This document shows, piece after piece, positions 18,058-26,557 of a DNA stretch of 64,000 nucleotides. Position 1 is the stretch's first letter. Every line of letters starts with the position of its first letter. The translations under genes were made by a program, and so were the position numbers. Location of the stretch: assembly GCA_902526965.1 (NCBI GenBank), contig CABZMT010000001.1:62001-126000 (forward strand), read 5' to 3'. The notes beneath the pieces are model-generated. The model made no database searches, was not told the origin of the DNA, and worked only from the letters and a program-made list of their open reading frames with translations. Source of the stretch: an uncultured Alphaproteobacteria bacterium. GTDB lineage: Bacteria > Pseudomonadota > Alphaproteobacteria > HIMB59.

Positions 18058-18138
18058 ATGAACGATTATAGATATTTAATCTTTGGCATAGTTATAATTA
18101 TAATTACTTATATATTGTATTTAGGCCTAACATCTTAA
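18058..18138 (+). CDS. 26-residue single-helix membrane peptide
   Basis: ATG at 18058 encodes MNDYRYLIFGIVIIIITYIL then YLGLTS and TAA. One transmembrane helix fills almost the whole peptide. Its TAA shares a base with the ATG of the thioesterase gene (TAATG), the same coupling seen between rimM and trmD. Short length means chance cannot be excluded. Confidence 0.4.
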   Translation: MNDYRYLIFGIVIIIITYILYLGLTS

Positions 18139-18536
18139 TGTTCCAATACACTTTGAAAATATATTACGAAGACACAGACTCCGGTGGAGTAGTGTATTAT
18201 GCAAATTATTTGAAATTTATTGAAAGAGCACGTACTGAAATGATTAATGAATTAGGTTTCACCCTCACCACATTACTCAAAGATTATGATCGACTTTTTT
18301 TAGTTAAAAAAATTGAATGTGACTATATTAAATCTTGTAAACTTGAGGACAGATTAAATGTTCAAAGTAGAGTTTTGGTTCTTAAAAATGCTTCATTTGA
18401 ACTTGAACAAAATCTCTTAAAAGAAAATAAAATTATTTTTAGATCCAAAATTTTGATAGTTTGTGTTAACTCCCAAGGAGCTCCTTGTAAGATACCTAAA
18501 GTGCTTCATAGCTTAATGAAAAATAAAGATGGATAA
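18138..18536 (+). CDS. ybgC: YbgC-family acyl-CoA thioesterase
   Basis: Hotdog-fold 4-hydroxybenzoyl-CoA-thioesterase-type protein, 132 residues. The YYEDTDSGGVVYYANYLKFIERARTE segment near residue 8 carries the catalytic Asp of the DTDxxGxVxxxxY signature. YbgC is usually beside tolQRAB; here it starts an operon with acetoacetyl-CoA synthetase and thiolase. That context suggests a role in acyl-CoA turnover rather than envelope maintenance, which is inference. Confidence 0.88.
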   Translation: MFQYTLKIYYEDTDSGGVVYYANYLKFIERARTEMINELGFTLTTLLKDYDRLFLVKKIECDYIKSCKLEDRLNVQSRVLVLKNASFELEQNLLKENKIIFRSKILIVCVNSQGAPCKIPKVLHSLMKNKDG

Positions 18537-20448
18537 ATTATTTGAACCAACTAATAAATTTATAAAATCAACAAATCTTTTTAAATTTCAATTATATTTA
18601 GAGAAAAAATTTCTTAAAAAATTTTCAAGTTATAATAAACTTTGGAGGTGGAGCAATGATAATCCACAAAACTTCTGGGAGTCTATAGTTGAATATTTTA
18701 ATATTAATTTGGAGAAAAAAAAATCATTCAAAGCTTATAATAAAAAAAATTATTTTTGGAATTCTACTTTTTTTAATGACTGTAATCTTAATTACTATGA
18801 TTTAATTTATAAAAATAATTCTTTAGATACAGCAATTGAATTTATTGGAGAAAATAAATACAAAGAAATAATTACCTACGGTGATTTAAACAAAAGAGTC
18901 AATGCTTTAAGCAACTTCCTTCAAGGCTTAGGTATTAAAAAAGGTGATGTAGTAGTTGGATATCTTCCCAATATACCCGACACAATAATTAGTTTTTTAT
19001 CAGCCTCTAAAATAGGTGCGGTTTGGTCTTCTTGTTCCGCTGATTTTGGAACACAAGCTGTAATCGATAGGTTTTCGCAATTAAAACCTAAACTGCTAAT
19101 TATCGCTGATCATTATTTTTACAATGGCAAAAAATTTGTTTATTCAAAAAACTTAAGATTACTTAAACAAAACTTAAATAATCCAAGAATTTTAAAAACT
19201 AGTTACCCTTCCAATAAGAATACATCTCAATTTAAAAAAATCCTCTCTCAAAAAAAATATAATAGAATTAATAAAAATGTCTTATTAGATTTTAACCACC
19301 CTCTTTATGTTTTATTTTCAAGTGGAACTACGGGGCTTCCCAAATGTATTACACATGGTCACGGTGGCTCACTTCTACAGCACTTAAAAGAACTAGCATT
19401 ACATACAAATGTTAAATCAAAAGATAAGATGCTTTTTTTAACAACTTGTGGTTGGATGATGTGGAACTGGACTGTTTCAAACTTATTATTAGGATCTACA
19501 ATTGTTCTTTATGATGGATCTCCATTTTACCCAAATACTAATCGAGTTATTAGTATGACAAAAGATACTAAATCAACAATGTTAGGTGCTGGTGCAAAGA
19601 TTTATGAAACTATCCAGAACAATTACAAATCTAATAAAAAAAACGTTTTAAAAAAAATTAGCTGTTTTATATCTACTGGCTCTCCTCTAAGTCCAGACAC
19701 TTTTAAATTTATAAATAAAAATTTAAATTCTCAATCATTCATACACTCAGTGAGCGGAGGTACTGATATTGTCTCATGTTTCATGTTAGGTATACCAACC
19801 CTACCTGTGTATTCCGGTGAAATTCAAGGACCAGGTCTTGGTATGAACATTGATGTTTACAATGAAAATGGCAAACCGACAAAAAAAACGGGTGAGTTAG
19901 TATGTAAGACCCCCTTTCCATCTAAGCCCATTTACTTTTGGAATGATAAACTTAATAAAAAATATAAATCTGCTTATTTTGAAAAATTTCCAAATATATG
20001 GGCTCACGGAGATTATGTAAAAAAAACAAATAATGGAGGTTATATAATATTTGGAAGGTCAGATGCTACATTAAACCCAGGAGGTGTAAGAATAGGGACG
20101 GGAGAAATCTATAATAGTTTGCAAAAATTTCATTGGATTGAGGATTGTTTGGCGACAGGATATATGACTGAAAATGATGAAAAAATTGTTCTTTTTTTGA
20201 AATTATCTAACTCAAAAATCAACATTGATTTTAGATCGGTATTAAAAAAACACCTCAAAACATCTCTTAGTCCAAGACATGTTCCCTGGAAGGTATTAGT
20301 GGTGAATGACATTCCAAGAACAAAAAGTGGAAAAAATTCTGAAATACTTGTCAAAAAAATCATCAATAATGATAAAGTGCAAAATCTAGGATCATTGGCA
20401 AATCCTGAGTCAGTAAGTGAATATAGGGCGATTAATATAAATGAATGA
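18529..20448 (+). CDS. aacS: Acetoacetyl-CoA synthetase
   Basis: ANL-superfamily ligase that makes acetoacetyl-CoA from acetoacetate, ATP and CoA. 639 residues, full length. N-terminal NPQNFWESIVEYF block, AMP-binding P-loop LFSSGTTGLPKCITHGHGG near 265, then GDYVKKTNNGGYIIFGRSD near 490, and catalytic-lysine region RTKSGKNSEI near 600. The HGHGG and GGTDI motifs favour AacS over acetyl-CoA synthetase. Overlaps ybgC by 8 bases and the thiolase gene by 8 bases. Confidence 0.9.
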   Translation: MDKLFEPTNKFIKSTNLFKFQLYLEKKFLKKFSSYNKLWRWSNDNPQNFWESIVEYFNINLEKKKSFKAYNKKNYFWNSTFFNDCNLNYYDLIYKNNSLDTAIEFIGENKYKEIITYGDLNKRVNALSNFLQGLGIKKGDVVVGYLPNIPDTIISFLSASKIGAVWSSCSADFGTQAVIDRFSQLKPKLLIIADHYFYNGKKFVYSKNLRLLKQNLNNPRILKTSYPSNKNTSQFKKILSQKKYNRINKNVLLDFNHPLYVLFSSGTTGLPKCITHGHGGSLLQHLKELALHTNVKSKDKMLFLTTCGWMMWNWTVSNLLLGSTIVLYDGSPFYPNTNRVISMTKDTKSTMLGAGAKIYETIQNNYKSNKKNVLKKISCFISTGSPLSPDTFKFINKNLNSQSFIHSVSGGTDIVSCFMLGIPTLPVYSGEIQGPGLGMNIDVYNENGKPTKKTGELVCKTPFPSKPIYFWNDKLNKKYKSAYFEKFPNIWAHGDYVKKTNNGGYIIFGRSDATLNPGGVRIGTGEIYNSLQKFHWIEDCLATGYMTENDEKIVLFLKLSNSKINIDFRSVLKKHLKTSLSPRHVPWKVLVVNDIPRTKSGKNSEILVKKIINNDKVQNLGSLANPESVSEYRAININE

Positions 20449-21589
20449 TGTTTTTATAATTGATGCAGTTAGAACACCCATAGGAGCCTATCTTGGAAAC
20501 TACAAAAAAACAGAGTCAGTGGATTTAGGAGTTTCTTGCCTTAAGGATTTATTTGAAAGAAATAAAAAAATCAATACTAAAGAAATAGAAGGGCTTGTTT
20601 TAGGACAGGTCTTAACAAGTGGTCTTGGTATGAATACAGCCAGGCAAGTTGCTTTAAATTCAGCAATGCAACAGTCTTCATTCGCTTATGTTGTAAATCA
20701 AGTTTGTGGCAGTGGCATGAGAGCTATCATTGACGGTTCATCTAAAATTTATTCAGGCGAGTCTGAACTATTAATTGTAGGTGGGCAGGAGAGTATGTCT
20801 AGAGCACGTCATACTTATTTAAGTAGGACAGGTGAAAAAAAATTAGGGAACAATGTTTTTATTGACACTCTTGTAAACGATGGATTGACGGATGCCTTTT
20901 CAAAAGAGCATATGGGCATAACTGCAGAAAATGTCTCAAGAAGATACACTGTCACTAGACAAGACCAAGATCAATTTGCCTATCAGTCATATCTAAAAAC
21001 TTATAAGGCTATAAAAAATAATTATTATAAAAATGAATTGATAAAATCACCTAACAAAGATGAGGTTCGCAAAGACACTACTCTTGTTAAACTTGGAAAC
21101 CTTAAAGCTGTCTTTAAAAAGTCTGGGACAGTTACAGCTGGTAATGCCTCTTCTTTAAATGATGGAGCTAGTTTTTTAGCCTTAGCTTCTGAGAATTACA
21201 TAAATTCTAATAAAATTAAACCTATAGCAAAAATTTTATCTTGGGCATCATCTGCCGGCAACCCCGATTATATGGGAGTCACTCCTATAACGGCTGTACA
21301 GAAATTAATGAAGAAAATGGGTGTTAATATTGGTTATTTTGATCTCGTTGAGATTAATGAGGCATTTGCTGCAACCTCGGTTGCAGTTCAAAGATCATTA
21401 AAAATAGATCCAAATAAATTAAATATTGCTGGGGGAGCTATCGCATTAGGTCACCCAATTGGTTGTTCTGGTGCGAGAATTGTCACAACCTTGGCTCATC
21501 AATTAAGACGAACAAAACAAAAAATTGGTGTCGCGAGTATGTGTATTGGCGGTGGACAAGGTCTAGCAATTGCTATTGAAAAAATTTAA
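20441..21589 (+). CDS. atoB: Acetyl-CoA acetyltransferase (thiolase)
   Basis: 382 residues. Acyl-accepting Cys89 in NQVCGSGMRAI, catalytic His in GGAIALGHPIGCSGAR near 340, and second Cys in SMCIGGGQG near 370. The operon with AacS implies the degradative direction: acetoacetate to acetoacetyl-CoA to two acetyl-CoA. It could also work in reverse for PHB or isoprenoid routes, but no phaB or phaC is nearby. Confidence 0.92.
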   Translation: MNDVFIIDAVRTPIGAYLGNYKKTESVDLGVSCLKDLFERNKKINTKEIEGLVLGQVLTSGLGMNTARQVALNSAMQQSSFAYVVNQVCGSGMRAIIDGSSKIYSGESELLIVGGQESMSRARHTYLSRTGEKKLGNNVFIDTLVNDGLTDAFSKEHMGITAENVSRRYTVTRQDQDQFAYQSYLKTYKAIKNNYYKNELIKSPNKDEVRKDTTLVKLGNLKAVFKKSGTVTAGNASSLNDGASFLALASENYINSNKIKPIAKILSWASSAGNPDYMGVTPITAVQKLMKKMGVNIGYFDLVEINEAFAATSVAVQRSLKIDPNKLNIAGGAIALGHPIGCSGARIVTTLAHQLRRTKQKIGVASMCIGGGQGLAIAIEKI

Positions 21590-21601
21590 AACTTATTTCT
21601 T

Positions 21602-22492
21602 GTGAGTACATCTTTAAAAGCAGCAATATTTTTGTGCTTTGCATCACTCTTTTGGTCTGGAAACTTTGTAATAGGGAGGTTCTCTTCACTTGAAAATATT
21701 GTGTCACCTTTATCTCTAGCATTTTATCGTTGGGTTATTGCTTTTATAATCCTTACTCCATTTTGTCTTCAAAAAGCCGTTAAAGAATTACCTCTCCTAA
21801 AAAAACAACCTATGATGATTTTTTTAATTATTTTAACAGGCCCTACTCTTTTTAATACACTAGTATACCTAGGATTAACAGCGACCACTGTAATAAATTC
21901 TCTTCTTATTATTTCTACAACTCCAATGCTTATAATTTTATTAAATAAATTACTTTATAAAGCTCAAACAAATATTTTTCAGATGATAGGTATTTTCATT
22001 TCTTTAATTGGAGTTTGCTATGTTATTGCAAAAGGTAGCTTTCATAATATTTTTGAATCCGAATTTTATTTTGGAGATTTATTTATATTATTAGCTGTAA
22101 CATCTTGGGCGCTCTATTCGATATTTTTAAAAAAAAATGAGACAGGAGTATCTGGCTTTAGTTTTTTGTATTTATCGTTTGTTTTTACAGTGATACTTTT
22201 GTTTCCCGTCTACATATACGATATATTTATTCAAGATAACTTTATAAATATTGATCAAAAAACATTATTAGTGATTGGGTACACGGGTATTTTTCCAAGC
22301 ATTATTTCATATATGTGTTGGAATACTGGTGTTGCTCTGATTGGTCCAAATAAATCAGGTCCCTTTTTACATTTAATGCCAATATTTGGCGGTATTCTTG
22401 CATTTTTAGTCTTTCGCGAAACTTTGGAAATCTATCATTACGCTGGTATTTTATCGGTCATTATTGGTATAATAATTACAAACAAAAAATAA
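21602..22492 (+). CDS. EamA/DMT-family transporter
   Basis: 296 residues, ten predicted helices in two EamA repeats. N-terminal FWSGNFVIGRFSSLENI and internal GYTGIFPSIISYMCWNTGVALIGPNKSG are typical of the drug/metabolite transporter superfamily. GTG start (21602). Substrate unknown. Twelve bases after the thiolase stop. Confidence 0.85.
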   Translation: MSTSLKAAIFLCFASLFWSGNFVIGRFSSLENIVSPLSLAFYRWVIAFIILTPFCLQKAVKELPLLKKQPMMIFLIILTGPTLFNTLVYLGLTATTVINSLLIISTTPMLIILLNKLLYKAQTNIFQMIGIFISLIGVCYVIAKGSFHNIFESEFYFGDLFILLAVTSWALYSIFLKKNETGVSGFSFLYLSFVFTVILLFPVYIYDIFIQDNFINIDQKTLLVIGYTGIFPSIISYMCWNTGVALIGPNKSGPFLHLMPIFGGILAFLVFRETLEIYHYAGILSVIIGIIITNKK

Positions 22493-22523
22493 TTATTATT
22501 TTTATCTAGGAGGAATAATTAGA

Positions 22524-23654
22524 ATGGCAAAAAAAATAACAAAAAATAAGTCCATTAAGAGAAGAAATTTCCTTAAAGGCGCCGGTGCTGTTGCACTTGG
22601 TGCTGCCGCAGTTTCTTCTTTGCCAGCACCTGCGATATCAGGAGGGCATAAAGAATGGATTGTTTGCTGTGCATTTGGTAAGGCTGGTCTTTTAGGGCAA
22701 GCCATTGCTGCATACGCAGATAATATAAATAAATACTCTGATAAACTAAAAATGAAAGTTTACTACCCTGGTGAACTTGTTCCTGGTCTGCAGTCTTTCG
22801 ATGCTGTAAGAGAAGGTACTGCACAAATGGCTTATGGTGCACCTTATTATTGGACCAATGTATCAGATGCAATTGAATTTGTTGCTACTGGACCTTTTGG
22901 TATGAATGCGATGGAACAAAATGCTTGGTGTTATTATGGTGGTGGAATTGAGGCTGCTGATAAAATTTATAATGAGCTCGGTGTAAAATTTTTACCAATG
23001 GGTAATACTGGTAACCAAATGGGGGGCTGGTTCAATAAAGAGATGAACACAGCTGATGATTATAAAGGTTTAAAAATGCGTATGCCTGGTCTTGGTGGAA
23101 GAACAATTGGAAAATTAGGAGCAACAGCTGTTTTGATGGGAGGTCCTGATATCCTTACTTCACTAGCCTCTGGTGCGATTGATGCAGCAGAATGGATTTG
23201 TCCTGTTGCAGACTTAGGTCTTGGTATGCATCAAGCAGCTAAGTTCTACTATGGACCTGGTTGGCACGAGCCTTCAACTCTTCTAGATCTTTCTATTGAT
23301 TTAAAGGAGTGGGAGGGACTTGATGCAGATACTCAAGCACTCATGATGGAAATGGCCAAAGCTTTCAACGTTGATGTATTTAGTCGTTTTCAAGCTTTAA
23401 ATGGTCCAGCTTTAGGTAAGTTACTTAATGAACATGGAGTTCAACTTAAGACTTTCCCAGATGAATTACTTATCGCTCTTGGGAACGCAGCTGGTGAGGT
23501 AATGGAAGAGAGAGGATCAATTGACTCTCAAACTAAAGCTATCTGTAATCATATTTTATCATTTAGAAAAAATATTATGGATTGGTCTACAAAAGGTGAA
23601 TCTGAATTCGCTAGAATTAGAAATTTACCTTTCAAATTTCCAGATTCTGTATAA
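22524..23654 (+). CDS. TRAP substrate-binding protein, 2-oxoacid (TakP-like) type
   Basis: 376 residues. N-terminal Tat signal KRRNFLKGAGAVALGAAAVSS, so export as a folded protein. The mature DctP-type domain has GWFNKEMNTADDYKGLKMRM, PGLGGRTIGKLGA, GAIDAAEWICP and YYGPGWHEP. The last pattern resembles TakP-type proteins that bind 2-oxoacids or lactate; the ligand is an inference. Strong AGGAGG before the start. Its permease genes are on the opposite strand and converge on it. Confidence 0.88.
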   Translation: MAKKITKNKSIKRRNFLKGAGAVALGAAAVSSLPAPAISGGHKEWIVCCAFGKAGLLGQAIAAYADNINKYSDKLKMKVYYPGELVPGLQSFDAVREGTAQMAYGAPYYWTNVSDAIEFVATGPFGMNAMEQNAWCYYGGGIEAADKIYNELGVKFLPMGNTGNQMGGWFNKEMNTADDYKGLKMRMPGLGGRTIGKLGATAVLMGGPDILTSLASGAIDAAEWICPVADLGLGMHQAAKFYYGPGWHEPSTLLDLSIDLKEWEGLDADTQALMMEMAKAFNVDVFSRFQALNGPALGKLLNEHGVQLKTFPDELLIALGNAAGEVMEERGSIDSQTKAICNHILSFRKNIMDWSTKGESEFARIRNLPFKFPDSV

Positions 23655-23666
23655 GCAATTCAATTT

Positions 23667-23688
23667 GGAGGGGCGACAAAGCCCCTCC
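23667..23688. terminator. Shared hairpin between TRAP binding-protein and permease genes
   Basis: A perfect 8-bp GC-rich stem (GGAGGGGC / GCCCCTCC) with a 6-base loop lies between the convergent stop codons. Only short T-runs follow on either side, but it is the only GC-rich patch in the gap and can serve both strands. Confidence 0.75.
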
Positions 23689-23696
23689 GTCAATTA

Positions 23697-25070
23697 TTAA
23701 AATAATTTATCTGGTAACCAGGTAGCTATTTCTGGAAAAAAACCAACTATAAATAAAGCAACTATTTGAACTGCTATAAAAGGCATAACACCCTTATACA
23801 TATTTTGGGTTTCTATTTCTTTTGGAGCCACTCCCCTTAGAAAGAAAAGTGAAAAACCAAATGGTGGAGTCATAAAACTAGTTTGTAAATTTAAGGATAT
23901 TAAAATTCCTAGCCATAAAGGATCAGCACCATTGGCAATTAAAACAGGACCAACTAAGGGCACTATTACAAAAATAATCTCAATATAATCTAAAAAAAAA
24001 CCCAGGATAAAGATTGCTGCCATAACAATAAATAATGCACCATATAACCCTCCTGGAAGCGTTCCTAAGAAATGCTCTATCATTTCATCACCATTGAAGC
24101 CTCTAAAGACGAGAGAGAACATTGAGGCACCAATTAATATCACAAATACAAAAGAACTTAATTTAACAGTGCTCAGAGATACATCTCTAACATTTTTGTA
24201 ATTTAATTGACCTTTTAAAGCTGCTATTACAGCTGCACCCACTGCGCCCACTGATGCGGACTCAGTTGGAGTCGCTATACCCATTAATATAGAACCTAAA
24301 ACAAGAAGTATTAATATTAATGGAGGGAGAATTGAAGTAATAGCATTGGTATAAATTTCAACTCTAGTTCTTTCCGTCTTAACAGGTGGACAACTATTAG
24401 GGTTAATTCTTGCATAAAAATATATCAATAAAATAAACATACCTACCAACATTAAGCCAGGCATCAGTGCGCCAGCAAATAAATCAATTGCTGTGACTGG
24501 TTCGGGAACTAAGCTACCGGTCATCATAGCTGCCTCTTCATTTGCACCTTGTAGTATGGAGGCAAGCAAAATTAAAACTATTGAAGGTGGAATTATTTGG
24601 CCCAAGGTTCCAGCAGCACAGATAGTGCCTGTAGCTATTTTTTGATCGTACCCAGCTTTAATCATTGCAGGTAATGAAAGCGTACCCATAGTGACTACAG
24701 TTGCTCCAACAATACCGGTAGATGCTGCAAGCATCATACCAACTAGCACTACCCCAACACCTAAACCACCCTTAATAGATCCAAATAACTCACCGATTGA
24801 TTGTAATAATTCTCCTGCTATTTTTGTTTTCTCCAACATTATTCCCATAAAAATAAACAATGGAACTGCAACTAAAGCCTCATTTGTCATTGTTCCAAAA
24901 ATTCTTTGAGGGAAAAAACCAAGCATTCTGAAATTAAATATTTCTAGAGCATCTCCAATAAATGCGAATATTAGTGCGGAGCCAGCTAGAGTGAAGGCAA
25001 CAGGAAAGCCAAAGAGAAGCAACACCAAGGTGCTTAGAAACATTATAATAGCTAAAACCTCAGGTGTCAT
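23697..25070 (-). CDS. dctM: TRAP transporter large permease (DctM)
   Basis: 457 residues, about 12-13 helices. Family features: MFLSTLVLLLFGFPVAFTLAG at the N-terminus, RIFGTMTNEALVAVPLFIFMG near 55, TGIVGATVVTMGTLSLPAM near 115, GTLGQIIPPSIVLILLA near 155, and NLQTSFMTPPFGFSLFFLRG near 400. Sodium-driven translocation subunit. The dctQ gene precedes it and overlaps by 11 bases. Confidence 0.93.
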   Translation of the reverse strand: MTPEVLAIIMFLSTLVLLLFGFPVAFTLAGSALIFAFIGDALEIFNFRMLGFFPQRIFGTMTNEALVAVPLFIFMGIMLEKTKIAGELLQSIGELFGSIKGGLGVGVVLVGMMLAASTGIVGATVVTMGTLSLPAMIKAGYDQKIATGTICAAGTLGQIIPPSIVLILLASILQGANEEAAMMTGSLVPEPVTAIDLFAGALMPGLMLVGMFILLIYFYARINPNSCPPVKTERTRVEIYTNAITSILPPLILILLVLGSILMGIATPTESASVGAVGAAVIAALKGQLNYKNVRDVSLSTVKLSSFVFVILIGASMFSLVFRGFNGDEMIEHFLGTLPGGLYGALFIVMAAIFILGFFLDYIEIIFVIVPLVGPVLIANGADPLWLGILISLNLQTSFMTPPFGFSLFFLRGVAPKEIETQNMYKGVMPFIAVQIVALFIVGFFPEIATWLPDKLF

Positions 25071-25575
25071 TACGCTCTGAAAAATTATTTATTGACTTGA
25101 TAATATTTGAAATGGATTGAATAAATAAAAATATACAGAAAAATAAAATTGTACTTTTAAGTATGTATAATGCAGGCAACCCTCCCACTTCTCTTGATAT
25201 CTCGTTTATTTGAATAGATCTTGTTACAAAAGTGAAACTGTATTTCCAAATTATATATAAAAATGGGAAAACAAGAATTATGTTTCCCAAAATGTCTACA
25301 ATACTTTTATACTTCTTTGAGGCATCCCTGTAAAAGACATCTATTCTTACATGTTCGTTTGAGAGGTAAGTAAAACCAGCCCCCAACATAAATATAAATG
25401 CATGTAACCACACATAGCTCTCTTGCATCCATATAAAGCTTATACCAAAGCCGTATCTAAGAACTACTACCGTAAAAACAACCAAAACCATAAGGACTGC
25501 AAATAATCCACATAGATACCCCACAGCTTTATTAACGGTATCCATGATCTTTGCTAATTTGATCAAAAGGGGCAT
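25060..25575 (-). CDS. dctQ: TRAP transporter small permease (DctQ)
   Basis: 171 residues with four predicted helices. WMQESYVWLHAFIFMLGAGFTY with downstream HVRIDVFYR is the DctQ signature (helix 2-3, Q-E-S-x-x-W-L). The gene pair dctQ-dctM is transcribed away from the structured element at 25626-25717. Confidence 0.9.
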   Translation of the reverse strand: MPLLIKLAKIMDTVNKAVGYLCGLFAVLMVLVVFTVVVLRYGFGISFIWMQESYVWLHAFIFMLGAGFTYLSNEHVRIDVFYRDASKKYKSIVDILGNIILVFPFLYIIWKYSFTFVTRSIQINEISREVGGLPALYILKSTILFFCIFLFIQSISNIIKSINNFSERNDT

Positions 25576-25625
25576 AGCCGAGAATTATATATAGAGAAAT
25601 AACTTATTAAAGTAACTTAATTATA

Positions 25626-25717
25626 GGTCGAGGTGCCAACTTTATATAAAAATAAAGCTTTTTCTCATGCGGGGTGAGGTTCGGCACCTACAAAACATGA
25701 TGTTTTCTCGATCGACC
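25626..25717. ncRNA. Candidate structured RNA with nested multi-branch fold
   Basis: A 92-base block folds into five helices: P1 GGTCGA (25626-25631) with TCGACC (25712-25717); P2 GGTGCC (25632-25637) with GGCACC (25683-25688), extendable by AAC/GTT past a bulge; P3 CTTTAT/ATAAAG (25640-25657); P4 CTCA/TGAG (25664-25678, GC-rich loop); P5 AAAACA/TGTTTT (25692-25706). It is the most GC-rich part of a 304-base gap that is otherwise very AT-rich. Strand is not settled: a T-G pair extends P4 only on the plus strand, while a TATTAT box upstream on the minus strand would make it the dctQM leader. It matches no riboswitch class I know. Confidence 0.55.
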
Positions 25718-25812
25718 AAACCTAATAATACTCAATTTATTTAGTTTTGCAGGCTTGAAATTTATCAAACCAAGAAATTGATCAACATTTTTTCCACAAT
25801 TTGATTAATTTA

Positions 25813-25818
25813 TATAAT
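25813..25818 (+). promoter_or_regulatory. -10 box for the sdh operon (tentative)
   Basis: TATAAT at 25813-25818 lies about 60 bases before the sdhC ATG. No good -35 hexamer sits at the proper spacing. Transcription from here would start downstream of the structured element. Confidence 0.3.
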
Positions 25819-25879
25819 GCATGAATTAATAAAATAATAGCTTTTTACTATAAGATTTTTTTGAATATATTGCCTTTCT

Positions 25880-26245
25880 ATGGCTCCGTTATCACCACAT
25901 TTACAAATTTATAGGCCTTTTCTAACTATGATATTTTCTATTTCTAGCAGAATAGGTGTCATAGCATTTGCATTTTCAATTCCTTTTTTTGCAATTTGGT
26001 TAGGAAGCGCAAATACACTTCCTCAGCTCAATGTTCTATTAACAATATTCTTCAACTTTTTACCAGTAAAGTTAATATTCGTTTTTTGGTTTTTTATTTT
26101 TAATCATCATTTATTAAATGGTTTTAAGTATTTTTTATGGTCGTTTGCAATTGGAATGGAAATTAAAAATGTTTATTTAACTACATACATTATATTAGTA
26201 ATGAATATTGTGATGACATTAACTTTCACTTGGATGTTATTCTGA
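25880..26245 (+). CDS. sdhC: Succinate dehydrogenase cytochrome b556 subunit
   Basis: 121 residues, three helices. The N-terminal SPHLQIYRPFLTMIFSISSR fits SdhC; quinone-site Ser20 and Arg24 are kept but the usual His in SIxHR is Ser here. The haem ligand is His77 in NHHLLNG, whereas the following GIRH of other SdhC is GFKY. Length and place before sdhD make the call secure despite this drift. Overlaps sdhD by 16 bases. Confidence 0.88.
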   Translation: MAPLSPHLQIYRPFLTMIFSISSRIGVIAFAFSIPFFAIWLGSANTLPQLNVLLTIFFNFLPVKLIFVFWFFIFNHHLLNGFKYFLWSFAIGMEIKNVYLTTYIILVMNIVMTLTFTWMLF

Positions 26246-26556
26246 TGAAAGCCTCGCAAAAATGGAAAATTGAAAGAATTTTATATCTTGTATTAATTCC
26301 AATTAGTTATTGGTTCATATTATTTTTTATAAATTCTCAATCTGATACAAATTCTTTAAATATATTATTATCAAATACTTCCAATAAGATTTTGTTGTCA
26401 ATTTTTTTTATTATATCAATGTTCCATATCAGAATTCAATTGGGTAAAGTTTATGAGGATTATTTTAAGTTTAAACAAATGAAATTTTATTCTCTTTTGA
26501 CAGACTGTGCTATAGGTTTTTCATTTTTAATTTTTTTACCGGTATTATTTTTTTAA
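26230..26556 (+). CDS. sdhD: Succinate dehydrogenase membrane anchor subunit
   Basis: 108 residues, three helices. [16 protein letters not shown] near residue 65 carries the haem-ligand His and the conserved Asp-Tyr of SdhD. The rest is poorly conserved hydrophobic sequence, as usual for this subunit. One base separates its stop from the sdhA ATG. Confidence 0.86.
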   Translation: MDVILMKASQKWKIERILYLVLIPISYWFILFFINSQSDTNSLNILLSNTSNKILLSIFFIISMFHIRIQLGKVYEDYFKFKQMKFYSLLTDCAIGFSFLIFLPVLFF

Positions 26557-26557
26557 C

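Noticed and set aside
22502-22872. Minus-strand frames opposite the TRAP binding protein
   Set aside because: They mirror the Tat signal and well-supported DctP frame, and match no family.
25626-25717. 4.5S SRP RNA, tmRNA or RNase P RNA
   Set aside because: The conserved SRP GGAA tetraloop region, tmRNA acceptor and tag frame, and RNase P core motifs are absent.
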